Notes: generated from the sequence alone by a model not told the origin. 64,000 nucleotides of DNA from Patiria miniata (GCF_015706575.1 NW_024037058.1:5449754-5513753), one strand, 5' to 3'. Positions 33,609 through 47,019 are shown, counted from the stretch's first letter. Translations and numbers: made by a program.

Positions 33609-35998
33609 CAGGCGCGGATCCAGGATTTTTTTAGACGGGGGGCACACTGTTGAAGCAAAATTATTTGCTCTGAGAACTAATGCGAGCGCGGAGCGCGAAG
33701 CCCTTACGGATTTTGGATTTTAGATGCTCTGTGGTGCAATCTGAGGCGATTCCTGGCTCCTTTCCCCTGAATTAGTTGAGCAAAAGTGTTTAAGATTTTA
33801 AGTATTTTTAAAACATACTCTTACTTTTACAATTTTTAAGTTACTGTGTGCTTGAAAGTCTAAAACCATTTTACGTCTTTATATTTTCTTGCTTTTTATT
33901 TTGGAAAAGGAATTGTATTAACTTCGTTTTGTAAACTGTTGCAACGGTGCGTTGTGGCTTTTGCTCCGAGGACTAATGCGAGGGCGGATCACGCCTGTCT
34001 TACGGCGTGGGGGGGGGGGGCCGGAAAATTTAGAATTCTAGATGCTCTGTGGTGTATTCTGATGGGATTCCTGGACCCTTTTCCCCTGAGTTATTTGAGC
34101 AAAACGTTTTAAGATTATAAGGATGTTTTTCATTGGTTTATAATATAGCGTTTACAAGCCTTTTCAGTTTCTTCTGTTCTTCACTTGTATAACCAAACAT
34201 TTTCCTCTGCATAGTTATTTCCGTGCTTATTTTTGAAAAGGAATTGTATCTTGCAAGGATGAGTATAAGGCATCTTTCCGAAGACCAATGCGGAGTGCGA
34301 ACATCTTTCGGCGTGGGGTCCGGGGCCCGCTTAAGGGCCCCGGGAAATTTTGGATTCTAGATGCTCTGTGGTGCAATCTGAGGCAATTCCTGGCCCCTCT
34401 TCCCCGGAGTTATTTGAGTAAATTGTTTTAAGATTATAAGATTTTTTTCATTGATTAAAATATAATCTTGCTTTTACAAGCCTTCTCAGTTTCTTCTGTT
34501 CTTCACTTGATACCATGTATTTTCGTCTGCATGTGTCTTCGTGCATTATATTTTTGAAAAAGGAATTGTAAAAACTTAGTTTGTAAACTGGTTTAAGGAT
34601 GCTTTCTAATGTTTTGTTTCAAGTTGAAATTTTCAGTTTATCAACAAGAAGAAACCGCTTGAACATGTTAATTGAACTCCAGTTTAAAATTAGTGTAATT
34701 TAATCAAACTAAAACAGAGGAGCAGCCTGCATTGTAACTTCACAGCTCAGTTTTATCTCATAACTGCAGAAATTAATCATACGGTCATCCAAGTTTCTCC
34801 CTCTTTTTTTGCATAATGTAAAATGCCCAAATATTTTAAAGAAATGTTCTTTTAATTCAATCCAGTTTTCAAGAATAGGGCCTATTACACGTGCATGTAT
34901 TTGTAAATAAACCATCGGCAGATCGGCGGCGCAGCAAGACAAATTGTGTGAGACACTGCGTCTGGTCTTTACATTATAATAGACATCGGGTCTTTCGGCG
35001 CCATGATTGCAATTTCCGCATGGTACAATTTTGAAGGTGGATTCGTCATTTAGTTATGTAAAAAAATTACAGTAAATAATTGTTGATGATAACGTTGAGA
35101 AATAGACATCGGGAATAGGTGTATACCTCCCGGTCCGGCACGGATGCCGGCCTGCGTCGCCACCGGCGAACTACGATCAAATTTATCTCGCTTGCAATTC
35201 AAAAAGCAACACACTTGCGTTCCGTCTAGCTTGCAAGAGCATGTCTCGAGTGCTAAAACTTGCCTTTGGGCAATAACTGCTGATTGTTTTTGTCCTCAGA
35301 CAAACAGATCTATTTTATGTACCAAACTTATCAGATTTGTATTTTCTGCAACGCGTATAGTAACGTCAAAACCCAACTTTTGGATCTCAACTTTCTTCGT
35401 TAAAAAACGTTTTAAGGACGGATCCATGACCTTTAGGGGTGTTTCAATTTTTTCAGGGTTTTACATCGTTTCTCGAAAAGTCTTTACGAAAATTATATGA
35501 TGACGTGACGTTGAAAAAGTCAATTTAAAACAAGGACATGTTTTGGACTCTGTGAAAAAAAGTATAATTTGTAATTCAAAAGCGCGTGGAACAGCTGGCA
35601 AATTGTTCTTACTAAAACACACCCTTGACCAATGGTGTGGTCCAAAGAGCACTGCACAACGTGTGTTTGTCGCGCACATAAAGCGCCATGTTCGTAGAGA
35701 ATAAATCGTGTACGTTCGTATGAATCGCATTTAATAACGGTATATGCAGGGTAATACGTACGCACGTATGTACGGGGTACGTACGATGGGATCGCGGTTT
35801 ATTTCGAAGCTTCTCGAGTCGAGTACGCAATGTTTGCAGACTCATGTTTAATATCGGCGCCGGTATTTTTGTAAGGAGGTTCCCTCCTCCTTCCCTCACC
35901 TCCCTTCTTTTTCACCCTTCTATTCCTTTTTTTTTTTTTTGGACTCAAATTTGACGGGGGGCACGTGCCCCCGCGGCCCTCCCCTGGATCCGCGCCTG
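33609..35998. mobile_element. 2.4-kb DNA transposon with perfect 16-bp inverted ends, non-autonomous
   Basis: CAGGCGCGGATCCAGG (33609-33624) and its exact reverse complement (35983-35998) bound the element, with a 5-bp duplication AAGTT on both sides (33604-33608, 35999-36003). Removing the element and one AAGTT leaves a sequence of the same length as the empty site at 47.03 kb. Inside are three direct repeats of about 320 bp (33640-34600), then sequence with no convincing coding frame. CAGG ends and a short duplication suggest a hAT-related (5-bp) group; the superfamily is not certain. Confidence 0.8.
33640..34600 (+). repeat. Three diverged 320-bp direct repeats inside the 33.6-kb transposon
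   Basis: The string GATGCTCTGTGGTG recurs at 33723, 34041 and 34361, each time preceded by a GC-rich segment with CTAATGCGAG- or CCAATGCGGAG-like sequence and followed by GATTCCTGG- or AATTCCTGG-like sequence. Related copies lie at 24.28 kb (+) and at 4.35, 26.55 and 51.57 kb (inverse). Confidence 0.75.
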
Positions 35999-35999
35999 A

Positions 36000-37154
36000 A
36001 GTTGTCTAAATGAAGCAATGATCATTTGCATTAATTACAGAATATCTCTCCAAAGAGAATACAGCTTCCATGACAACAATGGCATTTCAGCAAAGATCAA
36101 AAGTCTGTTTTTTTACCAATCAGCACCTCATGTACGTTTCAGCTGCATTTTCCACTGGGCATGTGTGACTCCTAGGGTTATTTTCATACATAATGAGGGC
36201 TGCCTTTTTTACACTGATGGAACGATTCACAAAGATATCTTTGCATTTGATCGTTTATAGACCACTTAATTTGGAAGCCGTTGTTATTGTATCACTAGTT
36301 AGTTTATTTACTGTATATTTTGTCGAAGACACTTTAAAAAATGTTTTCTGAGAACATATAGACAATGATTTCATGAAACAACCGTCTTTTCTCTGTTGTC
36401 ATTTGTTTTTACATTTAGGACCATTTTGTTTTCGACAAAAACATAATATTAGTGGTTTCCCCAACATTTATACTTGTACATAATGTTTGAGTGGATTATC
36501 AAGTAATCAGATTTGTGAACACATTGGTGAACACATTTTCTCTTGTTTTTTTTTTATCTCCTGATTGACCGCATTTGAATATTGTCCAAGTGCTCTCAAA
36601 ATATATTAAGTATGTAACTATGATCTTAGAAAATTAGTCAGGCTTGTTAAGGTCTAGTACCACGTATTGCGAACAAAAAAACAAACAAACACTACAACAA
36701 CACTGTTTACGGTCAGCTTTGAAAATTGCTCATTTTTATCAAAACAAAAAAAAATTAGTACAAAGAAATCTTTTGTATGTTAAAGGTCACCTCATGGGGT
36801 TTTGTGTTCAGTATTTTATTGTCCTGTGAAAACTTCAAATGTCTAGAAATCTTAAGTGAAAAAGTGACACATGGGTGATCAAAATTTTTTGAACTTAGCA
36901 ACCACTTAACACGGGAAAAATCAGAACATGGAATTGTTTTTCCAAAATGAATGGGGCATGCCTATACAAAAACTATTTAAAGTAAATATTTCTTTAAATT
37001 ACGGGCATAAAAACAGTTAAACTTGACGTCTAAAAAGTGGAAGAACTGATATCGTATGGTTGCCGAGGGTGCAGTCAAGTACCCACCACACCTATAGATA
37101 ACTTCCAATATCACACATTCTATGGGAGTAAAATGTACGTGATCTGGAACTTCC
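36000..37154. repeat. Block R, copy at 36 kb
   Basis: Collinear with 47020-48204; its first 150 bases also recur at 14860 and 59350. Non-coding. Confidence 0.7.
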
Positions 37155-38450
37155 GAAAGGTACCAACGGTGCAACTCGGGTTAAGCTTCTAGGGGGCACC
37201 TGGGGGTTCATTCAATTTTTTTGAAAGGGGGGGGGGGCAAGGAAGGTAACATATAATATTTGTTGTGTGCAATTCAAGATTTCAAATGGAGTGGGGGGGG
37301 GGGGGGAGACACGTGGCCCATAGCTACTCCAATGAAAGGTATAAAGAAATAAGAATTGTAACGTCACATCAAGTTTTAACAGTCCCTTACATATTTACAA
37401 TTAAACTAGTTACGAACCAATAAAATGTGTGAATGGTAGCAACCCCCTTTAATTGCCTAATGTTGCAGTCCACTCTTTTTTTAATAAATTGAAATACAAA
37501 ACTGTTTTGTAGGAATGAAGCCTTAACACTAGTCTGAGTATCACCCATTGTATCACCCTCTCTGTCTCTTGTCCAACGTCTGATATATCTACGCATGCAA
37601 ATTTATGTTACCCCGAGCCAGCCAATCGGAGTCGACATGAAATCATTTCATTCCAAAATCTGGACTTAGCTGTTGATTGGTCAATATTGATGCCATGTTT
37701 TTTGTAATACAACAACGGACACAGAGATCCAATGAAACCTGACATTGGCTTTCAAAACTGTTACCATACGTGAACGCTCGTTGTGGGTGAGACGTGAATG
37801 CACAGGGCATTCTCATTTTGCGCATTATTTAAAATATTATGTGACGATCATTTAAAGTCACAGGATGCTCGCGCATCTCGCAACATATTGTTACAGGCTG
37901 CGTGACACAAGTTATTTTTGCTAACACAATTCACAACGTAAAAGCATAATAGATGTCATGTCTAGATTTTATTGGATGTACATGATAACCGGTTACCGAA
38001 AACCTGACATAGAAGGCGCCTGCTGAATGCTCTCAAGGTCAAGACGCAGTCTTGTTTTGCATAATAATCGCCAAATCTCTTGGATATATCATAGACCCTT
38101 GCTGCGTGCGAGGATATTCCATAGACTACTTCTAACCCATCCCCCCTACAATTAAGAACAATTCACAATGCAGTGTGAGTGTGCCAACAAGTGTTTGCCT
38201 CAAGAGGCCACTTTTCAACTTAACGGTCTATTTAAAAGTATACTAACTTCTACAAAATGAACTTACCTGTACATGGAAGTACATTGGGGAATCTGTTCTT
38301 GTTTATACAGACAGGTTTCTTGGCTTCCTCACAGTTGACTGCCACTGACACTTCATATAGCACCTACATTTCAAAGTGAACAAATTGACAGACAACATAA
38401 TATCACATGGCCTTTTCTCTCTCTAGCTCAGACTTCAATTACCAATTAAG
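37155..38450. repeat. Block S, copy 2
   Basis: Collinear with 48205-49560; G runs at 37225-37310; carries PTPR exon copy 2. Confidence 0.7.
38267..38363 (-). pseudogene. Isolated PTPR exon, copy 2
   Basis: Same 97-base exon, with both splice sites and an open frame (LYEVSVAVNCEEAKKP, INKNRFPNVLP). Differences from copy 1 are few and the frame is preserved. Confidence 0.7.
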
Positions 38451-38949
38451 TTATCTTTGGCTAACTTAATCGTTTGTATATTCATTCTTCAGCAAGTGCA
38501 TGGACAACATAGCCATACACCAGTATGGCAGAAATATAGAACCAAGTCTGTGACTCGGACTTGAGTTTGACTTGCGCTGCAAATTCTCAGACTTCACTTC
38601 AAGTTACAATGGCTGATGACTCAAACTCGGCTCTCATGACTCAACTCATGACTCAGACTAGACATCGGGGACATGTCACTGGTGAGTCACATTTCACTGA
38701 CTCAATTAAACATTGGCAAAACTGTCTGGTAAATACATTAAGCTATTGCTGATCGAGTGCAAAATTTGGTTTGTTGTCGGTAACAATTGGTTGAAATAAA
38801 ACTGTTGTATTCGGATACATTCTGCTTTGCAGATACGAAAATGGGATGATTTAATAACCTCAGTTGAACTTCTATATTCACGAAATTTCTTGAGACTTTT
38901 AAAGTTGTGAGTTCTTGAAATATTCACTGAGCCAAACTTTTACCCCAAA

Positions 38950-39130
38950 GTCAGTTTTTGCAGTGTGGTAATGGTGTTCGGTAGTGACTGACCCAATAAG
39001 CACCAACCTTAGCTGGTCTGATGTGTCACATCTCGGCGTCGCTGACCACACGGTCTTGGTCCTTCTAGAGGGGATGTTGGTGTCAAAACCCCAGGAGCTA
39101 GAGTGGATGTCGTCATAGGCCTGGTACCTG
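38950..39130 (-). pseudogene. PTPR wedge-like exon, copy 2, truncated
   Basis: Homologous to the copies at 0.7 and 50.1 kb, with a larger deletion of the donor end and an 11-base gap in the middle (CTGGTCTG..ATGTGTC). No usable frame remains across it. Confidence 0.45.
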
Positions 39131-39275
39131 GGGGAGAAGGAAGGGGACAATATATCAAATTTTACTAATAAAATACTGTAAAAATAGTCATCCTTGTTTA
39201 TTTGTGTAAACAATTTTGCCCATATTTTGTGCTGTTCGAATGTTTAAACATTTAGCCAACATTATCAGGCTGCTG

Positions 39276-39530
39276 CTGACAATGCCAAGAACTCATTTTA
39301 CATTCTCCTGGATCAGAATCTCCTTGGCATTCCTCTATTGGATAAACTCTTCCTCCTTGGCGACTTCATATAGGGGTCTTGTATAGGGACCACGTACACA
39401 GTCTGGAGTGGCATCATCAACAAGCATCAGTTGTGACAATGGATTGCATCAAGTCAACCTGCATGCTGACTGAGACCTCACGATCACCAATACATTATGT
39501 CAGACGTTCAATATGTTACAGTGTTTTGTG
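39276..39530 (+). mobile_element. LINE endonuclease remnant, copy 2
   Basis: The same start as copy 1 continues to TVWSGIINKHQ, then in another frame DNGLHQVNLHAD and DLTITNTLCQTFN, matching the NG..L..C..H.LTITNT motif of LINE endonucleases. Stops and frameshifts show it is dead. Confidence 0.6.
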
Positions 39531-39799
39531 AGTGGAAAGATTTTTTCAAGATTTTGGGTTTGAGAAAGTATGTCTGTGTTCTTGTGTTTAGAAAGGAACC
39601 TGATGGTTTTCAACAAGTTCTTTTATATATTTAATAATGAAACAGAAAAAGAAACTGACTAAACTGATATAATGAACAATTTTTCAATAATTGCAAAATG
39701 CTGTGGGCCTAAAGAAACTGGGACAGAAAAAAATGTGACAAGACTACGTCTCAATACCCTTACAATTTTCAGCCTACCCCCCCCACACCCCGTTTCACA

Positions 39800-41725
39800 T
39801 TCAGACACAAGTAAAGAATTATTTGCAGAGCACAAAGAAGCTTCATGTGTTTTGTTATTTTTCTTCAATCCTGTCACAAACTTATGAATGTCAGACTCAT
39901 TGTTTGATTTTAATATTTTAAAAAATGTCCTTGTGCAATTTGTCTTACAATTCCTTGTGATAACTTTTCTAGTGAAATTTGTTTTAAAGTTTTTTTGAAT
40001 TGAGAAATTATGCACTTGCTCTTGTGTTTAGTAAGGAGCACGATAGTTTTCAACAGTTGTTTTTTTTTACCACACTTTTAACTGATACACGGTGGAATGC
40101 AGATATACCGTACACTGCTATACCAAACATTTGGCTATAATGAACATCGCCCTTGACTCCTGATTTTTTTTTTTTTACAAAACGTACTGAACACCGTTGT
40201 TGAAAAATATCAACAGAAGAGTGACAAGTGGCTATTATTTCCCCAAGGAATAGAAGGGGAAAGCCACCAAAACTGTGTAATTACATAATTCAATAGTTGG
40301 CACGTGTTCCAAGTCATCTTTCAGTAACTACCAAGGCATGCAGAGTGATGTTCTGAAGTGAGTAGGCCTACAGTAGCACTGGCAGCCTCAAATCACCGTT
40401 CCGAATGATCGCTATTACAAACAATTTCTGTAGATCCCGTGATTTTCTTTATAGCGGCGCTCCACTGTAATGATCGATTTCTCAAGTAAAAGCATCTTAA
40501 CAGATTTTTTTGTGGGCCTCAACATATGGAAAAGTAGTCTCTTTTGCTACACTGATATGGACGTGTTTCCGTGTTACACACAAAACGGGTTAGCCGCAGT
40601 CGCTCCGAATCCGGTCCACCGGTGAAAAAATGGTTTTAGTCGCCAAATGAAAAAAACTTATAAACCGGGGTCGCCCGGCATTCCAATCTCTATATATTTT
40701 CCTACGAAATTCCAAAATTTCACTCGAATAGAGCATTCAACGTCGTCGGACCAGCTTTCTAAAATCGCTTTTACGAGGGACCAGAGCGGCCTTTTTCAGT
40801 GTAATCACACGCAGTTTTACCCTCACGCATCAGATGGGGCGACTTTGCGAAGCTGTAACTCGGCAATGCATTACGCAATGACAGCGGGTTTTCCGGCATT
40901 CTCTGCGTTAGTTACCTCCCAATATCATATGTAAAACTCGTTTTGATTGGCTGAGAAATGTCGTCGGAATGAAAGAAAACTTGAAGCCCATCGTTCTGCT
41001 ATCCAATGGTATTCGTCGTGACCTAGCGCTGGGATTAGCATAACATTCGCGTGACGTCATGTCCACTGACTAGCTTCTAGCTAGCCGCGCGGTGGATGTG
41101 ACTGGATTAGCTGTATTTTATGCTCTCTGAACGGAAAAAAATATGAAATATACGAAATGAAATTGGCACTTACTATGTTTTTGCCACATGCAGTGTTCAT
41201 CCTACATGAACTTATACGGTTTTTCCACAGGAAATTGAAGGAATTCGTCGAAGAAGTTAAGTGCAGTGAAGGTGGTCCGTACCATTACTACATAGGGAAT
41301 ACCATTCGGCACGCGCGCAGCGGCGTGGTCAATTCAAGTGCATGATTGCAAGCCCAGCAGTGTACGTAACTTATTTGGGATTTTCGTATGGCTAAAATTC
41401 ATGTGGTATCTTCTTTCAAGTTGCTTTATTTTCATTGTTGTGTTTTTCACTATGTCCTGTATTTTGCCATAGAGAAAGATGATGTTTCCAATGTGTAGGC
41501 CTGTGTAAACACCTGTTGTTTATTGGAGTTACGCGTTGCGGTTTACCCATTTGTCACAATGGACTCTTCGGTACTGGACACATGCATACTTGCTACACAT
41601 AGGAGTTATGCATAATGCATGATTGGGCATTGACCCATTCAGTACACGCGTGGCGTGTCCCGAAGGTCACATAGACACACAACTGATTTTTTGAGACTTT
41701 AGCCATGAAACTTTTCCATATGAAA
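39800..41725. other. 1.9-kb sequence unique to the block before copy D, partly CpG-rich
   Basis: Absent from the matching junction at 50.83 kb. 40560-41350 is richer in CG than the rest of the window. A possible acceptor TTTTTCCACAG at 41221-41231 is followed by an open stretch of 37 codons (KLKEFVEEVKCSEGG) to 41345. No family was recognised; it could be a transposon or a short exon. Confidence 0.35.
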
Positions 41726-41833
41726 CTAGGACAGAAAAAAATGTAACATGACCTTTCTTATGCTATGATTTTAAGCCTCGCCCTTTTTGAGCAACGATAG
41801 ACTGATTCAAAACCACATAATTGCTGACCATAC

Positions 41834-41919
41834 CTGTTTATCAGTCTGTGATGTGTAGAGGTGGGCGTGGCTCTCCCTAATCTCAGCATTCATCTCATCT
41901 CAGCAATGGACCAATCAGC
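41834..41919 (-). pseudogene. Broken copy of the 81-base candidate exon (+5 bases)
   Basis: A GAGAT duplication shifts the frame; both splice sites are still recognisable. Confidence 0.5.
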
Positions 41920-42429
41920 CTAGGGAAGGCACAAAATATGAATGAATATTCAAAATAAGTGATGCATGAATTGAACCCCAATTCAGTAGAAGAGAAAGCT
42001 TTAGAAATGTGAGTTTTGGAAATTTAAAGCACTGCTGATGCTGAAAAACTGAAAGAAATGACAAGTTAATTGTTACGGTGAAAGCAAGCGTAGTGCTGTT
42101 GAATGCTATACATGTATGTAAATTGTAAAACACCAACTGCAGAGTAACTAAAATGTAGATAAATATAAAGAAAGTGAAGAAAAAAAAACAAAACAAAAAA
42201 CTAGGTTCCAAAACTAATTACAGTCGGTTCATTGTGTACCTCTTTTTTTATTTGTTTATTTTTGTCTACACAACAGACTTGAGTATCCTGACTGGAGACA
42301 AATCAAAGGATATTAAAACAGGTGTCATCTGCAATAACAGTCAGTTTAGGTCTGCATCAGGTAATTGACCCTGTAGCTTCTTTATGTTTACCTTTCTGAT
42401 AAACCTGTCCGTAATCTTGCTAATTACAA

Positions 42430-42745
42430 GCTCTTAGATATAAAACACAGTCAGCATGCTGTATTTGATTTTGCTATGAGCATGTACCAAAGCTCTACAT
42501 TAGTGGAATCTGGGGACTGCAAATATTACCAGCCCAGAACCTTTGGATCCATTTGAGATAAAACACTGCATTTGATTTTACTAAGAGCACGTATCAAAGT
42601 TCTACGTTATCGGAATTGGGGTCCTGGTACTGCAAATATTACCAGCCCAACACCTTTGGATCCATTACATATAGAACACTGCATTTGATATTACTATGAG
42701 CATGTACCAAAGCACTAAAAAAGAGGAATCTGGGGACTGCAAATG
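42430..42745 (+). promoter_or_regulatory. Promoter-proximal tandem repeat of copy D, three units
   Basis: Same family of units as in A and E, the first truncated at its left side. TATA-like strings are GATATAAAACA and GAGATAAAACA. The third unit reads ACATATAGAACA, so its TATA-like element is damaged. Confidence 0.5.
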
Positions 42746-42769
42746 ACTGTATTCAAAATCAGGTGACAT

Positions 42770-42899
42770 GGTCTGTGTTGATACAGAGGGGCGTATACAT
42801 AGATCGCCATCTTTGTTCATTTCAACCAGCATATAAGCCGTTTTAGTGTAAGCGACATCAGAATTGGCAGAGCAGTGGCTAATTGTATGAATCCATAAG
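42770..42899 (+). other. Copy D exon 1 (5' UTR), donor at 42900
   Basis: Homologous to the first exons of A, E and F, ending ATAAG|GTAAGG. The short upstream frame is lost because its ATG is now ATT (GAATTGGC), and the following sequence is rearranged by small indels. The intron to the acceptor at 43796 is the shortest of the set, about 0.9 kb. Confidence 0.5.
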
Positions 42900-43855
42900 G
42901 TAAGGTTTTAAGTTGGTTTGTGTGTAAGTCTGTCTTAATAATGGAAATATTAAGCAAACAATTGATTAACATCACCATCGACACAAAAATATGTATTGGA
43001 AATTAAGGCGGATCTGTAATGTAAAACATGTCAGAATTAATGCTACAGTAGAATATGTGAATTTAGTAATTGTATTCATGACAGAAAAAAACAAGTGACA
43101 GCTCCTTGTTTGTACTTAGTTTTACAAAAATAATCTTGATGATTTGGCACAAATGCTCCTTACTGATTAAAACAAATATGAAAACCGATGTAAGAATGAG
43201 TTTTCATTTAACAAAATAGTACACCTTTCTTTATCAATGTGGACTTGTTGGCGGCAATTAAGTGTACGCTTTAAAATACAGGCAAATTATCAGACCTAAA
43301 ACATTGTTTTATGTTATGTGAACCGTCTGTTTTAATCTGCTTCATTCAGAGCTGTAGCTATGTCTTCATATTCAAGTCAATCACAAGTCATATTACTATT
43401 AGTAAGGGCAACTCACAAACTAGTTAAACCATGCCAAAGACATTCTTGATCAATGAAAATATGTTACTTGTCACCATATGTGGCACTGACTTGTAATGAT
43501 TATTACTTCAACTCCCCTTAGGTGTGGAAAATGTCAAATTCATTTCACAGCTGAAACAATAACGTTGCATCTTACAATAACAATGTAAACCAAACAAACT
43601 GCTATTTTCTTGTGAAAAAAATCAGTAAACATCAGGTTGTATCATGCTTAAAGTAAGGGAATAATTTTTCAACTAATTAATACTCTACTTGACATAATTG
43701 TTTTACTTACATATACATGTAACTAATTATTATGATCATTTAAAGTTGAAATACATGTAATTTCAAAAACATTTACTCAACGTGTTTCATTTGCAGGTTC
43801 AAGTTCCGTCTACATGTAGGCCTACCCCTATCACATCAAATCAACCAGACGAAAG

Positions 43856-45822
43856 ATGGCATCTAATGTTACAGCCCAATCAGTGTTGGAGAAGATTAGT
43901 GTGGATCATCTGGAATGCTTCATCTGCACCAACCGTTTCAGGAAGCCCAAACTGCTGGACTGTTTGCATAGTTTTTGCCTGCAATGCCTCCAAGAGCTCA
44001 GACAGAGCCAAGATCCTAGTAGTACACAGCTGACATGTCCTCGGTGCAGACGTGAAACCATGTTGAAAGGGTCTGGGGTTGCTGATCCCCCTAGTAATAT
44101 TGCATTCAATGCCCTGGTGGAGGAAGTTACAATGCAGGAAAAGCTACTGGAAGGTCAAGGGTCAGAGATCAAATGTCAAAACTGTAAAGAGGAGAATCAG
44201 GCAATTTCAAGATGCATGGATTGCGATATTTCCTCTGTCAAGAATGCCAAAAGGCTCATGAACGTATGACTGTCATTAATTCGCACAAAATATTTACATT
44301 GGCTCAACTTCGATCAGGAGAGATTGTCTACGTGAGTAAACTCAGAGAAGAAGATCCCAAATGTGGCAAGCATCCAGATCAGAATCTCAATGTCTACTGC
44401 GACACATGTGAGCAAGTCATATGCCTCACGTGTACTGTTCTTGATCATGGAAATCCAAAACATTCCCTCATCAGACTATCTGAGGCTTTCGAAAAGTGTA
44501 AGAAAACGGTAGAAGAACTTATCTCAAAAGTCAATAAGAGTAAAACAGAACTGAACACCACCATAGAGAACACTTGCACAACTTGCAAGAAACTTGACAT
44601 CATGTTTACAAACACCAAGAAGAAAATCTCAGAAAAAGCTGACCAAGAGGTTGCCAAGATCCGACAGGAGGAGCAGAAACTGTTAACAGAGACTGACAGG
44701 ATTTATCAAGAAAGAGTCACAACATTTGAAGCTGCTCAAGCTAATAACAGCAAAGCGATGACACAGACAGAGCACAAGCTGGAGGAGGTGAAACAACTCA
44801 TGAATCAAGCAAGTTGCTATGAGATTCTTGAACTTCAGCAGAAGCTCTTGCATAACCTCAGTGAATTGACAGGGAAACAGCCACAGCAAGTTCCTGACAA
44901 GTTGACCTTCATGGACTTTGAAGAAGGTGAGAGGTCACTTGGGAGACTCATTCTGGAGCAAGAGCCACAGGCTGCAGCAAAGCAATCACCAAGACCTGGA
45001 AGATCATGTGTGAAGGAGAAATGGGAACTAAAGACTGAAATCAAGAACTTTGAATTAAGTGCATCATCATCCATATCACTTATTGCAGTACCCTCTAACA
45101 ATAAAATACTTGCACTATCCAAAACAGTTCTTGGAAGATGTAAAACACTATTCACATTATCACTGACCAATAGTCAACATGGACAACATGGACCACCTCC
45201 TATTCCACAAAGGCTACAAATCAATGGCCTAACTGATGCAAGGTGCATTGCAGTCAGCAAGGATGTCAACCTCCGAGTTCTAAATGGTCCAGTAGTCAAG
45301 GTCTTCAACAAGCAACATCAGCTCCTCCATCAGTTCACACCAGGTAGAGGTACAGACAGCCAACCAACATGCCTTGCAGTGGATGACAGCAATCTGATGG
45401 CAGTGGGTCATGCAGGCAAGGATGAGATATCTCTGCACAACCCAGATGGATCCCTCGTCAGGAGACTGCCTGCTCCAATGATTCAATATCATCTAACAAT
45501 GCACAATCACCGCCTTATCTACACAAACGGGCCTAAGAAAAGGTTGGTATGTGTAGACTACTATGGCGCCAGTGTATTTTCAGTAGACATGCCCAGCAAC
45601 ATGCAGGGGGGTTGGGGCCCTACTGGTGTGTGCTGTGACAGTGATGGCAGCATCTACGTTGCTGTGTATGAAACAGGTGATATATTGCATTACAGTCCTG
45701 ATGGCAAGTACATTGGATGTGCGATCAAGGACTGTGGTCATCCATGTGGCATCACATTCACATCGGATGGTGATCTGGTAGTGGCTGCAGAAAAGTCTGT
45801 AAAGGTCTATCACCGAGAGTAA
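43856..45822 (+). pseudogene. TRIM copy D: full-length copy with a single-base frameshift in B-box 1
   Basis: The gene aligns along its whole length with A, C and E, but one base is missing between 44227 and 44228, in the His codon of the B-box 1 motif CDHFLC. The upstream frame (ATG 43856) reads RING and half of B-box 1, then stops at 44269 after 137 residues. The correct frame for the rest, through B-box 2, coiled coil and propeller to VYHRE-stop, is open from 44212 to 45822 with no other break. The RING ligands are present (C21 to C64), with FRKPK in place of FRQPK. One lesion in 1.97 kb means a very young pseudogene, a segregating null allele or an assembly error. The conserved upstream MGR-stop codon set in exon 1 is also lost in this copy, which mildly favours decay. 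Acceptor AG at 43795-43796. Confidence 0.85.
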
Positions 45823-46990
45823 GGACAGATTAATTTAACTGGGGCTATCCAGTGTATCCACCAACCACTTCCATCAGATATTGATCATTGTTATCACTGA
45901 CAAAAAACCTTTAAGTTCATTCCTTTAAATAACATTCTACAATACTGTATATTTGGTATATTTTTAAGGTCTTTGGTCTCTGTATGTGTTGACTCTAATG
46001 CCTCAACCACTTTCCCTTTAGAAAATCTTGGACTTCAACACCCAGCCTACTTCTCATAAAATCTTAGACCTGGTGGCCCAATAATGAGAGCATTGTTTGC
46101 AAATAGGGCAGAGTGTACATTTTAAAAATATTACAAACAAGAAGGAAAGTATTACCACAATTTTCTCAAATTCGTCTCAGCAAATGCAAAGTCAATGCAT
46201 GATGTGCTTTCCAAGTATAAGATATATCCCTGCTCCTGTATGAAATGTAAACATTTACTTAAATCTTTTTATTTGATTTTTATATTATTGTGAAAATTGT
46301 TTAGTTTAAATAAATGGAACTGTTTTTCCAATGAGATCAGATTTTGCACCTCCGTATGTGACAAAAGTAAATAATTCAAAAGCAACTGGATAAAATGTGT
46401 GTGATTTTGAACTAAAGCAATAGTTGAAAAGTAAATCATATCCAATCCCTTGGTTGTCTCTTTCACAGTGCTTTCTGAGTGCCTTATCAAATTAATATTA
46501 GTTTCATTACATTTACAACCAAGTTGAAATTGAAAACCTTGTGCATTCTACTTCAATGATACATGGATGTTTGTACATGTGGTTAGTATGATGGATGTAC
46601 ATTTTAAAACTGAGATTTCGTTTGTTTGCCTTTTTATTGTGATTTTTTTTAAATACTACGATAGAAAATGCATTGGAACATTCTATGAATTTGGGGTTCA
46701 CTTTTTCCTGTCCCTATACGTCAGGCATCTACGATTTTGTAAAAGAAGATGCACTCCTTTATGTGTGTACTCTTCCTCCAAGAATGCTTCTGTGAATCAA
46801 ATGACCTACCCAAGAAATATTAATTAGTTTGAAGTCATTTTTAATGCCACTTGAATGGCAAATTATACATTTCAGAGGTTACAGGGACAGGAATGTATAG
46901 AATGACCTACTTGTGAGAGGTTCTGTATCATTACAATAATAGTTTAGTTTATATCATAAATCATTAAATGATTGAGGCTTTTGCTTCTTT
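45823..46990. repeat. 3' block Q after copy D
   Basis: Homologous to 8725-9880 with small indels; no gene is seen. Confidence 0.75.
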
Positions 46991-47019
46991 GAATAAGTAT
47001 TGGTTTGCTACATGCTGAT

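Larger units (their letters stand above)
38530..39790. repeat. Duplicated block T, copy 2
   Basis: Paralogous to 185-1125 and 49585-50830. It opens with the GACTC-rich segment (38545-38705) and ends where 1.9 kb of unrelated sequence begins. Confidence 0.8.
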
